Assembly: GCF_050870875.2 (NCBI RefSeq) | Contig: NZ_CP194041.2 | Span: forward strand, 2,294,001 to 2,358,000 | Length of the DNA: 64,000 nucleotides | Source: Agarivorans sp050870875 | Lineage (GTDB): Bacteria; Pseudomonadota; Gammaproteobacteria; Enterobacterales; Celerinatantimonadaceae | Reading direction: 5' to 3' | Shown here: one piece after another, positions 27,789 through 36,984 of the stretch | Layout: the number at the start of each line of letters is the position of its first letter | How positions within the stretch are numbered: the stretch's first letter is position 1 | Translations under genes and position numbers: made by a program | The notes under the pieces: generated by a model | The model's input: only the letters and a program-made list of their open reading frames with translations | Database searches by the model: none | Told to the model about the DNA's origin: nothing

Positions 27789-27806
27789 TCTGCGTTGCTT
27801 TGCTTG

Positions 27807-27834
27807 AAAAAACCAGCTTTAGAGCTGGTTTTTT
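27807..27834 (+). terminator. Rho-independent terminator of nadA
   Basis: AACCAGCT / AGCTGGTT stem with a TTAG loop, flanked by A upstream and T downstream, 19 bp after the nadA stop. It could act in both directions. Confidence 0.92.
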
Positions 27835-28224
27835 ACTTTTAGTGCACTCGATTGAATTCAGTGGCTAGTTATGCCAATTTAACTTTATTCTTAAAAGCCT
27901 AAATCATCGTCAGTTGCATTATGTATCTTGTCACTAGAGCCATTAGTTAATGCGCTTCATGCCTCGTTATCGGCAGATTCATCTGCGCAATAAGTTGCTT
28001 ATATAATGAATCAGATTGGTATTGTTCATGACTTAATATATGGAAGTTATTTGCAAAAATGATCTATTCTGCAGAGTTTCGACGAGTACTTTTTTTGCAC
28101 TAATATTGGCAAAACTAATTCTCACAGCAATCCTATTTCGAAATCATATTATTAACGTTTTTGTTATCAATAATGGTTTGTTATACTTCGTGGGTTTTGT
28201 GCCTAATAACTAGCAGAGAAGTAA
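27835..28224. other. Intergenic region upstream of guaC
   Basis: 390 bp without a coding frame. A possible guaC -10 TATACT lies at 28182-28187 with a poorly spaced TTGTTA at 28161. I saw no riboswitch-like structure or convincing purine-repressor operator. Confidence 0.4.
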
Positions 28225-29274
28225 ATGAGAGTTGAAACAGATATAAAGCTGGGATTTAAAGACGTCTTGATTAAACCTAAACGTTCAACCTTGAAGAGTC
28301 GCTCACAGGTTGTACTTGATCGGGAGTTTACCTTCAAAAACAGCAATAGTCAATGGCACGGTGTACCTGTTATTGCGGCGAATATGGATACGGTGGGAAC
28401 TTTTGGCTTAGCAAAAGCGCTAGCGGAACATCGTATGATGACTGCGGTTCATAAACATTACAGCATTGAGCAGTGGTCACAGTTTTTAGCATCGATGGCA
28501 CCAGAAAAAATTAAATATTTAATGGTTAGTTGCGGCACATCAGATGCTGAATTTGAAAAAACCAAGCAAATTTTAGCGCTGAATCAGAATTTACAATTTA
28601 TTTGTGTTGATGTAGCCAACGGCTATTCTGAACATTTTGTCGCATTTGTACGTAAAATGCGTGACAGCTTTACTGACAAAGTCATCGTGGCTGGCAACGT
28701 AGTAACGGGTGAGATGGTTGAAGAACTGATCTTAAGTGGCGCAGACATTGTGAAAGTAGGGATTGGCCCCGGTAGCGTGTGTACCACTCGGGTGAAAACT
28801 GGTGTGGGTTACCCGCAATTATCGGCCATTATAGAATGTGCGGATGCTGCCCATGGCCTAGGCGGACAAATCGTTGCAGATGGTGGCTGTACTCAGGCAG
28901 GGGATGTCGCAAAAGCTTTTGGTGGCGGCGCTGATTTTGTGATGCTCGGCGGTATGCTGGCTGCGCATGCTGAAAACGGCGGCGAACTTGTAGAACAAAA
29001 TGGTGAAAAATTCATGAAGTTCTACGGTATGAGCTCTCAAACTGCGATGGATAAACATGTTGGCGGTGTTGCAGAGTATCGTGCCTCTGAAGGCAAAACG
29101 GTATTACTCCCATATAAAGGCAGCGTGCAATTCACGATTCAAGATATTCTTGGTGGCGTTCGTTCGGCTTGTACCTATGTGGGTGCATCTGAACTGAAAG
29201 AACTCACCAAACGAACCACTTTTATCCGAGTTCAAGAGCAAGAGAATCAAGTGTTCGGTATTACTAAAGTGTAA
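28225..29274 (+). CDS. guaC: GMP reductase
   Basis: 349 residues (E. coli 347). IMPDH/GMPR TIM barrel: it starts near DIKLGFKDVLIKPKRS, has VPVIAANMDTVGTF, the catalytic-Cys loop GIGPGSVCTTRVKTGVG, and ADGGCTQAGDVAKAFGGGAD. The lack of CBS domains and overall length distinguish it from IMP dehydrogenase. It deaminates GMP to IMP with NADPH, returning guanine nucleotides to the adenine branch. Confidence 0.96.
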   Translation: MRVETDIKLGFKDVLIKPKRSTLKSRSQVVLDREFTFKNSNSQWHGVPVIAANMDTVGTFGLAKALAEHRMMTAVHKHYSIEQWSQFLASMAPEKIKYLMVSCGTSDAEFEKTKQILALNQNLQFICVDVANGYSEHFVAFVRKMRDSFTDKVIVAGNVVTGEMVEELILSGADIVKVGIGPGSVCTTRVKTGVGYPQLSAIIECADAAHGLGGQIVADGGCTQAGDVAKAFGGGADFVMLGGMLAAHAENGGELVEQNGEKFMKFYGMSSQTAMDKHVGGVAEYRASEGKTVLLPYKGSVQFTIQDILGGVRSACTYVGASELKELTKRTTFIRVQEQENQVFGITKV

Positions 29275-29294
29275 TCAATCGAAGGTTTTGTTGA

Positions 29295-29362
29295 AACAAC
29301 CATACCTAGAAATGGTATTAAGAGCGTATCATGCTTTTGATAGCTAATGTGGTATGGTTGTT
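29295..29362. repeat. 12-bp inverted repeat after guaC
   Basis: AACAACCATACC (29295-29306) and its exact reverse complement (29351-29362) flank 44 bp. The RNA could fold into a long hairpin downstream of guaC, and the structure could also be a small mobile-element remnant. No T run follows directly, though GTTCTATATCC does. Confidence 0.5.
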
Positions 29363-29732
29363 GTTCTATATCCAGTCCTTTTAATTTCAAACCGATGGCT
29401 TCTTTGGTTTTGCATCGCTTAAAGTTGACTTGGAACAGGCCAGTGAATTGGATTGGAGTTCGCTATATGTGTTCAGTTAGAACTTTCCGATAAGAGGCTC
29501 TAGCCTTCAATAAGTGCCTCAAATCCTCCCGCGATAATACTCTCCAAGTTATGTGAAGCAATGGCGAGCAGTGAAACTTATCTGGTTTAAGGTATTTGCT
29601 AGGAGCAACGAGTCATAATGTATCTACACCATTGTTAAAAATAAAGTTGGGTAATTTGGCCTTCAATAGTGTCATTGAAAGCTATGTTAAAATGATCGCT
29701 TGATAGCGATCATATCGAGCGACGAGTTATTT
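29363..29732. other. Non-coding region between guaC and the aldo/keto reductase gene
   Basis: No supported gene. It contains a perfect dyad TGATCGCT-TGAT-AGCGATCA at 29693-29712, not followed by T. On the reverse strand around 29510-29580 a short open stretch ends in SIIAGGFEALIEG, which could be the relic of a lost gene, but it has no start or context. Confidence 0.4.
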
Positions 29733-29783
29733 AAAAACACCTTCTACCTTGAGCTACGTGAGACGACTATAGAAGGTGTTTTT
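29733..29783. terminator. Terminator of the aldo/keto reductase gene
   Basis: AAAAACACCTTCTA and TAGAAGGTGTTTTT form a 14-bp inverted repeat around 23 bases, ending two bases from the reductase stop codon. A and T tracts on both sides make it usable on both strands; the reverse strand reading serves the reductase. Confidence 0.75.
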
Positions 29784-29785
29784 AT

Positions 29786-30817
29786 TCAGCAGGCTGGCGG
29801 ATTTCGTTCAGTAAACTGGCCATTCCAATAGGGGTAATAAGGGTAGGGGATTGCGGTCTGGCTGATTTGGTCTAGGCGTTTGACTTGATCCTCGGTTAGA
29901 CGCCAGCCGAGTGCTTGTATGTTGTCTGTTAGTTGCGATGCATTGCGAGCCCCGATCAGTACCGATGACACACTGGGGCGATAAAGCACCCAATTTAAAG
30001 CAATTTGAGGAATGGTTTTTCCTGTTTCCTCGGCGATGTCTTCCATGACATCAATCACCTTATATAAATGTTCGTCGCTAACGGGTGGTGCAAACTGAGC
30101 GGTTTCATGTAAGCGACTTTGCGCTGGGATCGGCTTGTTACGGCTGATTTTCCCAGTTAATCGGCCCCACCCTAGGGGACTCCAAACGATAGCCCCAAGT
30201 CCTTGATCAAGTCCTAAGGGCATCAACTCCCACTCATAATCACGGCCTAAAAGTGAATAATAGCTTTGATTGGCGACAAAACGACTATAACCGTAACGGT
30301 CGGCTATAGCTTGAGATTTCATCACCTGCCAACCAGAAAAGTTAGACACACCAATATAACGAATTTTACCTGATTTCACTAAGTGGTCGAGTGTTGCCAT
30401 GACATTTTCCATGGGGGTCATAGCATCGAAGTGATGCAGCTGAAAAATGTCGATGTAGTCGGTATCTAAACGTTTTAACGCGTTGTCTATGGATTCGATT
30501 AGGCGATGTCGAGAGGCTCCAATGTCATTGGTTCCTTCTCCCATTCTTAAGGTCGATTTTGTAGATACGATAACTTTATCTCTTCGTCCTTTCATGGCGA
30601 GACCAAGCAGGCGTTCTGATTCGCCATCGGAGTAAACATCTGCAGTATCAAACAGATTGATCCCGTGGTCTAGTGCGATATCCATCATATGCTTAGCTTC
30701 CTTTTCTTGGCTGTTTCCCCAAGCACTAAATAACGGACCTTTGCCACCAAAAGTACCAGCACCAAATCCTAAGGCTGATACTTTAAAGCCGGATTTTCCT
30801 AAAAATCGATATTCCAT
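29786..30817 (-). CDS. Aldo/keto reductase
   Basis: 343 residues, TIM barrel. The catalytic tetrad is visible: Asp in LFDTADVYSDG, Tyr in the same segment, Lys in VIVSTKST, and His in IFQLHHFD. NADP binding is suggested by the C-terminal SSVLIGARNASQL. It is close to the YakC/Gfo-like group of AKRs of broad specificity. It lies divergently from a LysR regulator gene, which probably controls it. Confidence 0.9.
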   Translation of the reverse strand: MEYRFLGKSGFKVSALGFGAGTFGGKGPLFSAWGNSQEKEAKHMMDIALDHGINLFDTADVYSDGESERLLGLAMKGRRDKVIVSTKSTLRMGEGTNDIGASRHRLIESIDNALKRLDTDYIDIFQLHHFDAMTPMENVMATLDHLVKSGKIRYIGVSNFSGWQVMKSQAIADRYGYSRFVANQSYYSLLGRDYEWELMPLGLDQGLGAIVWSPLGWGRLTGKISRNKPIPAQSRLHETAQFAPPVSDEHLYKVIDVMEDIAEETGKTIPQIALNWVLYRPSVSSVLIGARNASQLTDNIQALGWRLTEDQVKRLDQISQTAIPYPYYPYWNGQFTERNPPAC

Positions 30818-30900
30818 TTTATTTCCTAATTACGATTGAATGGTTTTAGAGTACCCGCTTGCTTTTGTCAAAAAAACAGCAACAATAGAGAAACACTTTC

Positions 30901-31824
30901 ATGATATTGTTGATAATAGCGATGAGTAATTTGGCGGATATATCCCTTTTTCTTCGAGTTCTCGATCTTAAGTCGATCAGTGCGGCTGCCCGCAGTCTTG
31001 ATATATCACCAGCCCTCGCCAGTAAACGCTTACAGGTGTTAGAACAACAGCTGGGGGTTCGTTTGTTGCATCGAACGACAAGAACCGTTAGCGCCACCGT
31101 TGAGGGGAGAGAGCTGGCATTAAGAGGTCGGCATTTGGTTGAGGAATTAGCAACTTTAACCAGTGATCTTAAAAAAGTATCGCAGGAGGTATCGGGAACC
31201 CTTCGTATCACCGCGGGTGTTTCGTTTGGTCGTTTGTTTATTTCGCCTTTGTTACCTCAGTTTCTAAAGCAGCATCCCGCTTTAAAAGTACAACTTAATC
31301 TGAGTGATGAGCGAGTGAACTTAGTCGACTCGGGGTTCGATCTGGCGATTCGAATCTCAAGTGCTCTAGAAGACTCAAGTTTGCTCGCCAAAAAACTTAA
31401 TACCAATAAACGAATCTTATGCGCTTCTGCTGATTATTTAGCTAATTTCGGCCAACCCAATAGCCCTGCGGATTTGGCTCAGCATAATTGTTTAATTTTA
31501 TCGGGAGAATATGGCCGTGAACACATATGGCAACTGATGAATAAACAAGGTCTGGAAGAAAAAATAAAAGTACAAGGGACCTTAGAAAGTAACCTCGGTG
31601 AAGCGTTGTATCAGGCAGCTTTATCGGGTCTGGGTATTTCTCTGCATTCAGACTGGCATATTAAAAATGACTTAGAAGCAGGTCGTTTGTGCCATGTATT
31701 ACCTGATTACTATAAGCAAACTTCCATTTACGCTGTGATGCCACAACGCCAGTTTGTGCCGTTGCGGGTGCGAGCGTTTATCCAATTTATTGAACAGCAG
31801 TTAGCTGCTCCCATTGAGAAATAA
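30901..31824 (+). CDS. LysR family transcriptional regulator
   Basis: 307 residues. The N-terminal winged helix is typical (SISAAARSLDISPALASKRL, LEQQLGVRLLHRTTR), followed by a periplasmic-binding-like effector domain (about 90-300). The start at 30901 has AGAGAAAC upstream; an ATG at 30922 is an alternative. The divergent arrangement with the aldo/keto reductase, 83 bp apart, is the usual LysR layout. Confidence 0.9.
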   Translation: MILLIIAMSNLADISLFLRVLDLKSISAAARSLDISPALASKRLQVLEQQLGVRLLHRTTRTVSATVEGRELALRGRHLVEELATLTSDLKKVSQEVSGTLRITAGVSFGRLFISPLLPQFLKQHPALKVQLNLSDERVNLVDSGFDLAIRISSALEDSSLLAKKLNTNKRILCASADYLANFGQPNSPADLAQHNCLILSGEYGREHIWQLMNKQGLEEKIKVQGTLESNLGEALYQAALSGLGISLHSDWHIKNDLEAGRLCHVLPDYYKQTSIYAVMPQRQFVPLRVRAFIQFIEQQLAAPIEK

Positions 31825-32357
31825 AAAGTCATTTGTTTGTGTCTGTCTTGGGAGCTCTAAAATAGCTACAGCGCTGACGATGTCTTTGAATAAGATAGAG
31901 CATTTACTCATGCAGAAGTAATCATATGCCGCTAGCGAGTCGACTTTATATAATCTTTGGTTATGATGTTGTTTAGAGGAAAACAGAACGCGTGAACAAG
32001 CGGAATACGCATCAGCGTACAGAGTTTTCGGCTTCGGGTAAACTGTCTTAAAGGCTCTCTTTGCATACAAAGACAAACGTCACTTATTGCAGTTTTTTAA
32101 CCTATGTTTTGTCATTCAATCAATGTAGAAATTAAACAGCCATCTCAAGTACACTTCAATTTGCCCACTATCCCATTCGTGACAAGTCTCCAAAGTAGGT
32201 TTTTCCAGTTTTACTCGCTAGGATTACCAAAGCAATGCAGCTTGAATATAAGCTGAATATCGCCCTAATTGGGTAGCCGGAGAGGTTTAGGTCCCTCTAC
32301 AATCTGTATATGCGCTGCCACACTAGGTGTTTCCTGAGCTAGCAAGTGCTTATCATC
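31825..32357. other. Boundary region between core genome and T6SS island
   Basis: 533 bp without a supported gene. Composition is AT-rich in places and I found no tRNA, integrase or clear direct repeat that would mark an island attachment site. The LysR gene and the reverse-strand 422-aa gene converge here; no T-flanked hairpin was seen. Confidence 0.4.
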
Positions 32358-33626
32358 TCAGTCGGTAAAGGTGAATTTGGGCGATTTGATCTTCCGCACT
32401 GGACTAAGCGGAATATTTTGTTGAGCTTTAGCTTGATTCTGGGTATCCATTTGCCCAAGGCTGCTCAGATCCAATCGGGTGGTTTGAGAGCTGGGATGCT
32501 GATTAAACGTAATGTTGGGTTGCTGTGAGATGCTTTGCTGATGAAGCAAGTCCATTGCTTTGCCAACATCCCCTTGCGCAGAACTTAACAAGTGTTTATG
32601 AGTTGCTGGAACCAGGCTGTCGCGACCAGCAATCAGCAAGTTTTTGGCAATATGCATTTTATCGGTTTCCCGAACGACTTGTTGCCGTTGTGCGAGCTTG
32701 TCAAAGTTTTGCGAGTGAGAGTCTGTAATATCTCCAATATCCGAGAAAACTGAAAAGCGAGCTTGTGGCATGTTTTGCATTTGTAGTTTGCTTGTTTGCA
32801 GCTCTTCTGCCGGAGATTGAAATAGCTGAACAGTTGCTAACTTTCCGATAATTGCCAGATCAGATGGTTTACGCTTTGGATCGGTGAGTGTTTGCATCAC
32901 AATTTTTCCCCTTCGCGTGTCGCGGGTGCCATGCTCCTTAGTTTTTGCACCTTTGGTTCCTTTCACTTGTAGAGATTTCAAGCCTGGTGTATGCGCCGAA
33001 AGTGGCTCCGAGTTATCGGTATGATCACCATACATTAAAAGCGTAGGGGAATTGGTTTTCCACACTAATGCGCCTTGATGACTGCGTTGGTTAAAGGCCA
33101 TTTCCGCTTCAGAGTCAGTCATTTGTGAACGTTTATCGCGTTGGATCTGAGTTCTGATATTTTCGTCGGCACTGACTCCCCAGTCTTCCATATTTCCAGT
33201 ATTGGCTTTGATCCGAATATCGGTGCTTCTCGGGGATTGCCTCGCAATATAGCTCGGCAGTTGTTTGCTTAATTGCGCCTGTCGGGATTGACTCATTTGC
33301 CAAAGACCCATTTGCTTGACACTTTGTTGCTGATTGAAAACACTGAAATCGAAAGGCTTGTGTTGCGATGAAGAAGTGTCGTGGCTCGATGATTGGGGAG
33401 CAAACAGATGAGGAAAACCAAAGGGGGATGGGTTTGTGACGAATGGCTGCTTGAGTTTTCGCTGGATCCTTTTATTTCGGGGGAGTTGTGAGGAAAGCTT
33501 GCGCAACTGAGATGAGGACCACATCGGGATTGCTTTACCTGAGGCGCTCTTAAATCTTTTTGCTGGTAATTCATAATCATCGAGGCCTGCTTGCGAGGCT
33601 GTGCGCTTTCTTCCTTGGTTATACAT
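32358..33626 (-). CDS. Unknown T6SS-linked protein (422 aa), effector candidate
   Basis: 422 residues with no recognised domain. Its N-terminal third is basic, Ser/Gln-rich and probably disordered (RKRTASQAGLDDYELPAKR near the start), a central part at about 140-260 looks more structured (ALVWKTNSPTLLMYGDHTD), and the tail is Gln/Ser rich. No signal peptide or transmembrane helix. It is divergent from vgrG and has its own sigma-54-type promoter in the shared intergenic region, which argues for co-regulation with the T6SS. It may be a cargo protein; toxicity is not shown by the sequence. Confidence 0.55.
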   Translation of the reverse strand: MYNQGRKRTASQAGLDDYELPAKRFKSASGKAIPMWSSSQLRKLSSQLPRNKRIQRKLKQPFVTNPSPFGFPHLFAPQSSSHDTSSSQHKPFDFSVFNQQQSVKQMGLWQMSQSRQAQLSKQLPSYIARQSPRSTDIRIKANTGNMEDWGVSADENIRTQIQRDKRSQMTDSEAEMAFNQRSHQGALVWKTNSPTLLMYGDHTDNSEPLSAHTPGLKSLQVKGTKGAKTKEHGTRDTRRGKIVMQTLTDPKRKPSDLAIIGKLATVQLFQSPAEELQTSKLQMQNMPQARFSVFSDIGDITDSHSQNFDKLAQRQQVVRETDKMHIAKNLLIAGRDSLVPATHKHLLSSAQGDVGKAMDLLHQQSISQQPNITFNQHPSSQTTRLDLSSLGQMDTQNQAKAQQNIPLSPVRKIKSPKFTFTD

Positions 33627-33664
33627 CGGGTATTACTCATTAGTGTATAGAGCTCTTATGATTA

Positions 33665-33680
33665 GCAACATTCAGGCCAT
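33665..33680 (-). promoter_or_regulatory. Sigma-54 promoter for the 422-aa gene
   Basis: On the reverse strand ATGGCCTGAATGTTGC shows the GG-N10-GC arrangement, with a good TTGC at -12 and TGGCC at -24 (consensus TGGCAC-N5-TTGC). The expected start of transcription is about 27 bases before the ATG. Confidence 0.6.
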
Positions 33681-33843
33681 CACGAATCACTATTTGTGAA
33701 GTGCTAACGGAGCACAGTGAATTAGGGAGAAAAGCCAATAGCTTGACGAAGGGAGAGAGCTTAACCTATTTCGCCGTGGGTATAATTTTACCCACTATAA
33801 GGTTTACAAAATGAAAAATTTATCAATAACAGATAGATATAAG

Positions 33844-33860
33844 TTGGCACTGTAACTGCT
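33844..33860 (+). promoter_or_regulatory. Sigma-54 promoter of the vgrG operon
   Basis: TTGGCACTGTAACTGCT has a consensus TTGGCAC at -24, N10 between GG and GC, and CTGC at -12. Expected transcription start is near 33871, 36 bases before the vgrG ATG. Confidence 0.75.
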
Positions 33861-33906
33861 AATAGCTTGAATAGAAGATTTTCTATGCTACGGAGTTAAG
33901 GGTTAT

Positions 33907-36900
33907 ATGGCGCTAACTGATGTCGCGATAGCAAGCGAGCGACGCCTAACACGGGCTTTGCAACTCAGAGTGGATGGGATCAGCTCGCTTAATGCGATGA
34001 CCGATGATTTCTTGCGCTTGTCGTCGCTGCAGGGGCAGGAGGGGATTTCACAGGCCTATCAGTTTAATTTGGAGTTGAGGGCAAATGATGTAGAACAGTT
34101 AAACCGACAGCAAGTGGAGCAGTTAGCCAGCTTTAATGCTGCCGCTGTGGTCGGTTTATGGGGAAGTGTCCGGATTGCTTGTGCTTGGCATCAAGACCGT
34201 TTTGCCCTCCACCCAGTAGATGACGCTGCCGATTGGGAAGGCAGCACGCCGTCACGCTATTTTCAGGGGATTGTAACTAGCATGACGCTGATGGCCCCTG
34301 GTTGTTACCAACTGGCGCTGGGTTCACCTTTACATTTTCTTAATTTACGTAATCGCTATCACATTTATCACAGCATGGATGTTGTTGCTTTGTTTAGTTG
34401 TTTACTAGAGCGGGAAACTGCGTCGGGACGCTTAAAGCTTGAATTTCGTTTTGATGAAAGCCTAACCGTGAGTCGGGTGCAAGATTGGTTGCAAGCCGGT
34501 GAAACGGATATGGCATTTTTACAGCGCATCGCTGGTCACGTCGCGGTGCATTATTACTTTATACATCACTCAAATGAACTTAGCTTAGTGTTCTCTAATC
34601 GGCCGACGGCGCTACGAGAAGTAGATATCCCCAACTGTGAGCAGCAGCCTCTAGCCTTGCGTTACAGTTATTCTAGTGCGGAAAAACTGGGTCTACAGCA
34701 AGACGATTTGTTTTGTGACATGAGTTATCAAGTTAAACTGGTGCCTCAGTCAGTGGATGCAATCCTCACCCGCGAAGAGGCGCAGTGGGAGCAAAATGAT
34801 GTAGCGGGCTTTACCAGTTACAACGGCGACCCAGAACAGCAAGATAACCCACAGTATTTAAGGCATCGTCGCTACGCCTATGGCACGGATCGTAGTGAGG
34901 CAGAAGGCCAGTTAAAGAAATTAAAGCAGGAGTTGGCAAGCGATCAAGAAACCTTGTCGGGTAGCTCGACTTCACCCTTATTGAGCCCGGGATATACCTT
35001 TCAATTGTCGCAACCGACAGCTGCCAGTAGCAACGAGATGCGTTTAATGCGTCAGTCTTTTAGCGGCAAAACCTTCGTGGTCACCAGTATTCAGCACAAA
35101 GCGAGCGATCAACAGCCCTATAAAGGTACACTGCAGGCCAGTGAAGTCAATCCGCAAACCGACAGTAGTCAAGGCACGCTACTCAGTCCTTTTTCGATGG
35201 AAAGTACGCAACAGGGAAGTGTGCTGGCCAGGGTGTTAGAAACTGCGGTACCAAGGGGGTGGCGTTACCGGGAAAAAAGTAATTTTCAGGTGGAGCAGGC
35301 ACAAAATTCTTTTGCCGGGGACGATGAAAAAGAAAAAGGCTGTTTGGTTCAGTTTGCCACCGCGCGTGATAGTTCCGAACAGTTTTGGGTAAGGTTGAGT
35401 TCGCATAGTTCATCGGCACCCGAAGTGGGGGCGATGGTGATGGTTTCGCGCGCTAATAACGATAGCGAATTACCCGAGCTTAGCGTTGTCGCATCACACG
35501 GTTCAAAGACCGTGCAACCTCCCGATCGGCGTAATCAATCTTGGACGGCCAATACCAATTGGGGTTCCAGTTACTCTTGTAGTTATGGCGATGGCATTAG
35601 CCTGCGTTATGGTTATAGCTCGGTGGTTGATTTTGAGCGTGAAAAAGCAATTGTCGAAAGTGCCTATGATAACGCCGATATGCATGGCAACAACTATGAT
35701 AATGTCAGTTTTTCGCGTGGTGGTGGATATAACCTCTCATTGAGTAATCAAAATGCCGATGGGGTGAGCAATGCCAGTGTCTCCGCTGGTAGTAGTTATA
35801 ATGAAAATCATGCCAAAGTAAGTTATGGCTACAGTGATACTGGTAGCACGCAAAATTACTCTCAGGTGGGTAAAAGCGTTAGTCGTTCAGTAGTCGGCAG
35901 ATACGATGGCCAAGTTGATTTAAGTCAGCCGAGCTTCATCAATGGCAGGGTGCCTGAGCAGTCGATTATCGATATCGCCAATACCTTAGCCGAAGGCGAT
36001 AGCTACAATGAGCACCATGCCAAAGGACGTAGCATATCGCTGAGTGGGCAGGGGATTGCCCCGCCAAGCTTTGGTGGCTCTAGTGCAGTGGTTTACTCCG
36101 ACAGCATTGTCTGTGGTAATACCGAAAGTAAATCGCAGCACATGGGTAACGCCAGTAATAGTAATCAGCATATTGGTAATAGTAATTCCACCAGCCTTAC
36201 GCTGGGCAATAGTGACTCCAGTCATACGACGCTGGGGAATAATAGCTCCATATCGGCTCAAATCGGCGATACCTTTGCTATGAACTCCTTTATGGGCAAT
36301 CGTACCGACATCTCAACAACGCTGGCAACGGTCACCAATATGTCAACCTTCTTAGGTTTGACCTCGCATATCGATACTTATATGGGCTTGAAGAACAATA
36401 TCTCTACCCAGCTTGCGGCAACGAGTAACATTAATACTAGTATGTCGGCCGTTAGTAATATTGAAACCAGTATTGGAGCTAGCAATACCATCAGTACCAA
36501 CCTTAGTGCCAGCAATGAGCTCAGTACTAAAATTGCGGCGAGTAATGCCATGGCGACCCATATTGGCGCATCGAATAGCGTCACCACGAACATCAGCGCT
36601 AGCAATAATGTGTCAACGACTCTGGGAGTGGCCAATCATACCGAAACCTACTTAGGACTTAAAAACTCAACGTCTACATTTATCGGCGCGACTATGGATA
36701 GCAGCGTAAAACTCGGTAGCAGCATTTCGTCATCGGTGGCTTTGGCCAGTGATATCAGTTCGTCTACTTTTATGGGGGCGAAAATTGAAGATTCGAGTTT
36801 CTTTGGCATGAAAGCCGAATTCTCAACTTTTATGGGGATCAATATCACCAGTAAAACGGTTGCTTCGGTGGATATTGAAATGAAAAGTGCACCCTTAGCG

Positions 36901-36984
36901 CTCAAGCCTCTGAAAGCCTCGGTTGAGATTGAAATCGACTCGGGTCCACAAATCAACATGCTGGTCATGCAGATTAATCTATGA
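33907..36984 (+). CDS. vgrG: T6SS spike protein VgrG (TssI) with a repeat tail
   Basis: 1025 residues, much longer than a minimal VgrG (about 600-700). Residues ~20-420 are the gp27-like part (SSLQGQEGISQAYQFNLEL; YFQGIVTSMTLMAPG; SRVQDWLQAGETDMAFLQRI). An OB-fold follows at ~440-545 (GSVLARVLETAVP; GCLVQFATARD; VGAMVMVSRAN). The tail from ~545 is Ser/Asn/Gly rich and ends in 24 uninterrupted 10-residue units (residues 739-978), then a short hydrophobic end. It forms the puncturing trimer on the Hcp tube. ATGA overlap with the next gene shows translational coupling to the DUF2169 adaptor. Confidence 0.94.
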   Translation: MALTDVAIASERRLTRALQLRVDGISSLNAMTDDFLRLSSLQGQEGISQAYQFNLELRANDVEQLNRQQVEQLASFNAAAVVGLWGSVRIACAWHQDRFALHPVDDAADWEGSTPSRYFQGIVTSMTLMAPGCYQLALGSPLHFLNLRNRYHIYHSMDVVALFSCLLERETASGRLKLEFRFDESLTVSRVQDWLQAGETDMAFLQRIAGHVAVHYYFIHHSNELSLVFSNRPTALREVDIPNCEQQPLALRYSYSSAEKLGLQQDDLFCDMSYQVKLVPQSVDAILTREEAQWEQNDVAGFTSYNGDPEQQDNPQYLRHRRYAYGTDRSEAEGQLKKLKQELASDQETLSGSSTSPLLSPGYTFQLSQPTAASSNEMRLMRQSFSGKTFVVTSIQHKASDQQPYKGTLQASEVNPQTDSSQGTLLSPFSMESTQQGSVLARVLETAVPRGWRYREKSNFQVEQAQNSFAGDDEKEKGCLVQFATARDSSEQFWVRLSSHSSSAPEVGAMVMVSRANNDSELPELSVVASHGSKTVQPPDRRNQSWTANTNWGSSYSCSYGDGISLRYGYSSVVDFEREKAIVESAYDNADMHGNNYDNVSFSRGGGYNLSLSNQNADGVSNASVSAGSSYNENHAKVSYGYSDTGSTQNYSQVGKSVSRSVVGRYDGQVDLSQPSFINGRVPEQSIIDIANTLAEGDSYNEHHAKGRSISLSGQGIAPPSFGGSSAVVYSDSIVCGNTESKSQHMGNASNSNQHIGNSNSTSLTLGNSDSSHTTLGNNSSISAQIGDTFAMNSFMGNRTDISTTLATVTNMSTFLGLTSHIDTYMGLKNNISTQLAATSNINTSMSAVSNIETSIGASNTISTNLSASNELSTKIAASNAMATHIGASNSVTTNISASNNVSTTLGVANHTETYLGLKNSTSTFIGATMDSSVKLGSSISSSVALASDISSSTFMGAKIEDSSFFGMKAEFSTFMGINITSKTVASVDIEMKSAPLALKPLKASVEIEIDSGPQINMLVMQINL
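36121..36840 (+). repeat. 24 tandem 30-bp units in vgrG encoding 10-residue repeats
   Basis: Exactly 720 bp divide into 24 units of 30 bp with no insertion or deletion. The protein consensus is roughly SN-x-(I/V)-ST-x-(L/I/M)-(G/S)-(A/N), for example SNTISTNLSA, SNELSTKIAA, SNAMATHIGA, SNSVTTNISA. Units differ strongly at the DNA level, so length is kept by selection on protein fold rather than by recent duplication. Confidence 0.9.

Noticed and set aside
29500..29590. Possible pseudogene or transposase remnant on the reverse strand
   Set aside because: Only about 25 residues are open, with no recognised similarity and no inverted ends around it.
31825..33626. Island attachment site or integrase at the left edge of the T6SS region
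   Set aside because: No tRNA, integrase or matching direct repeats were seen at either edge.
36352..36968. Several 60-106-codon antisense frames within the vgrG repeats
   Set aside because: Periodic codon bias of the repeats keeps the other frames open; no ribosome sites.
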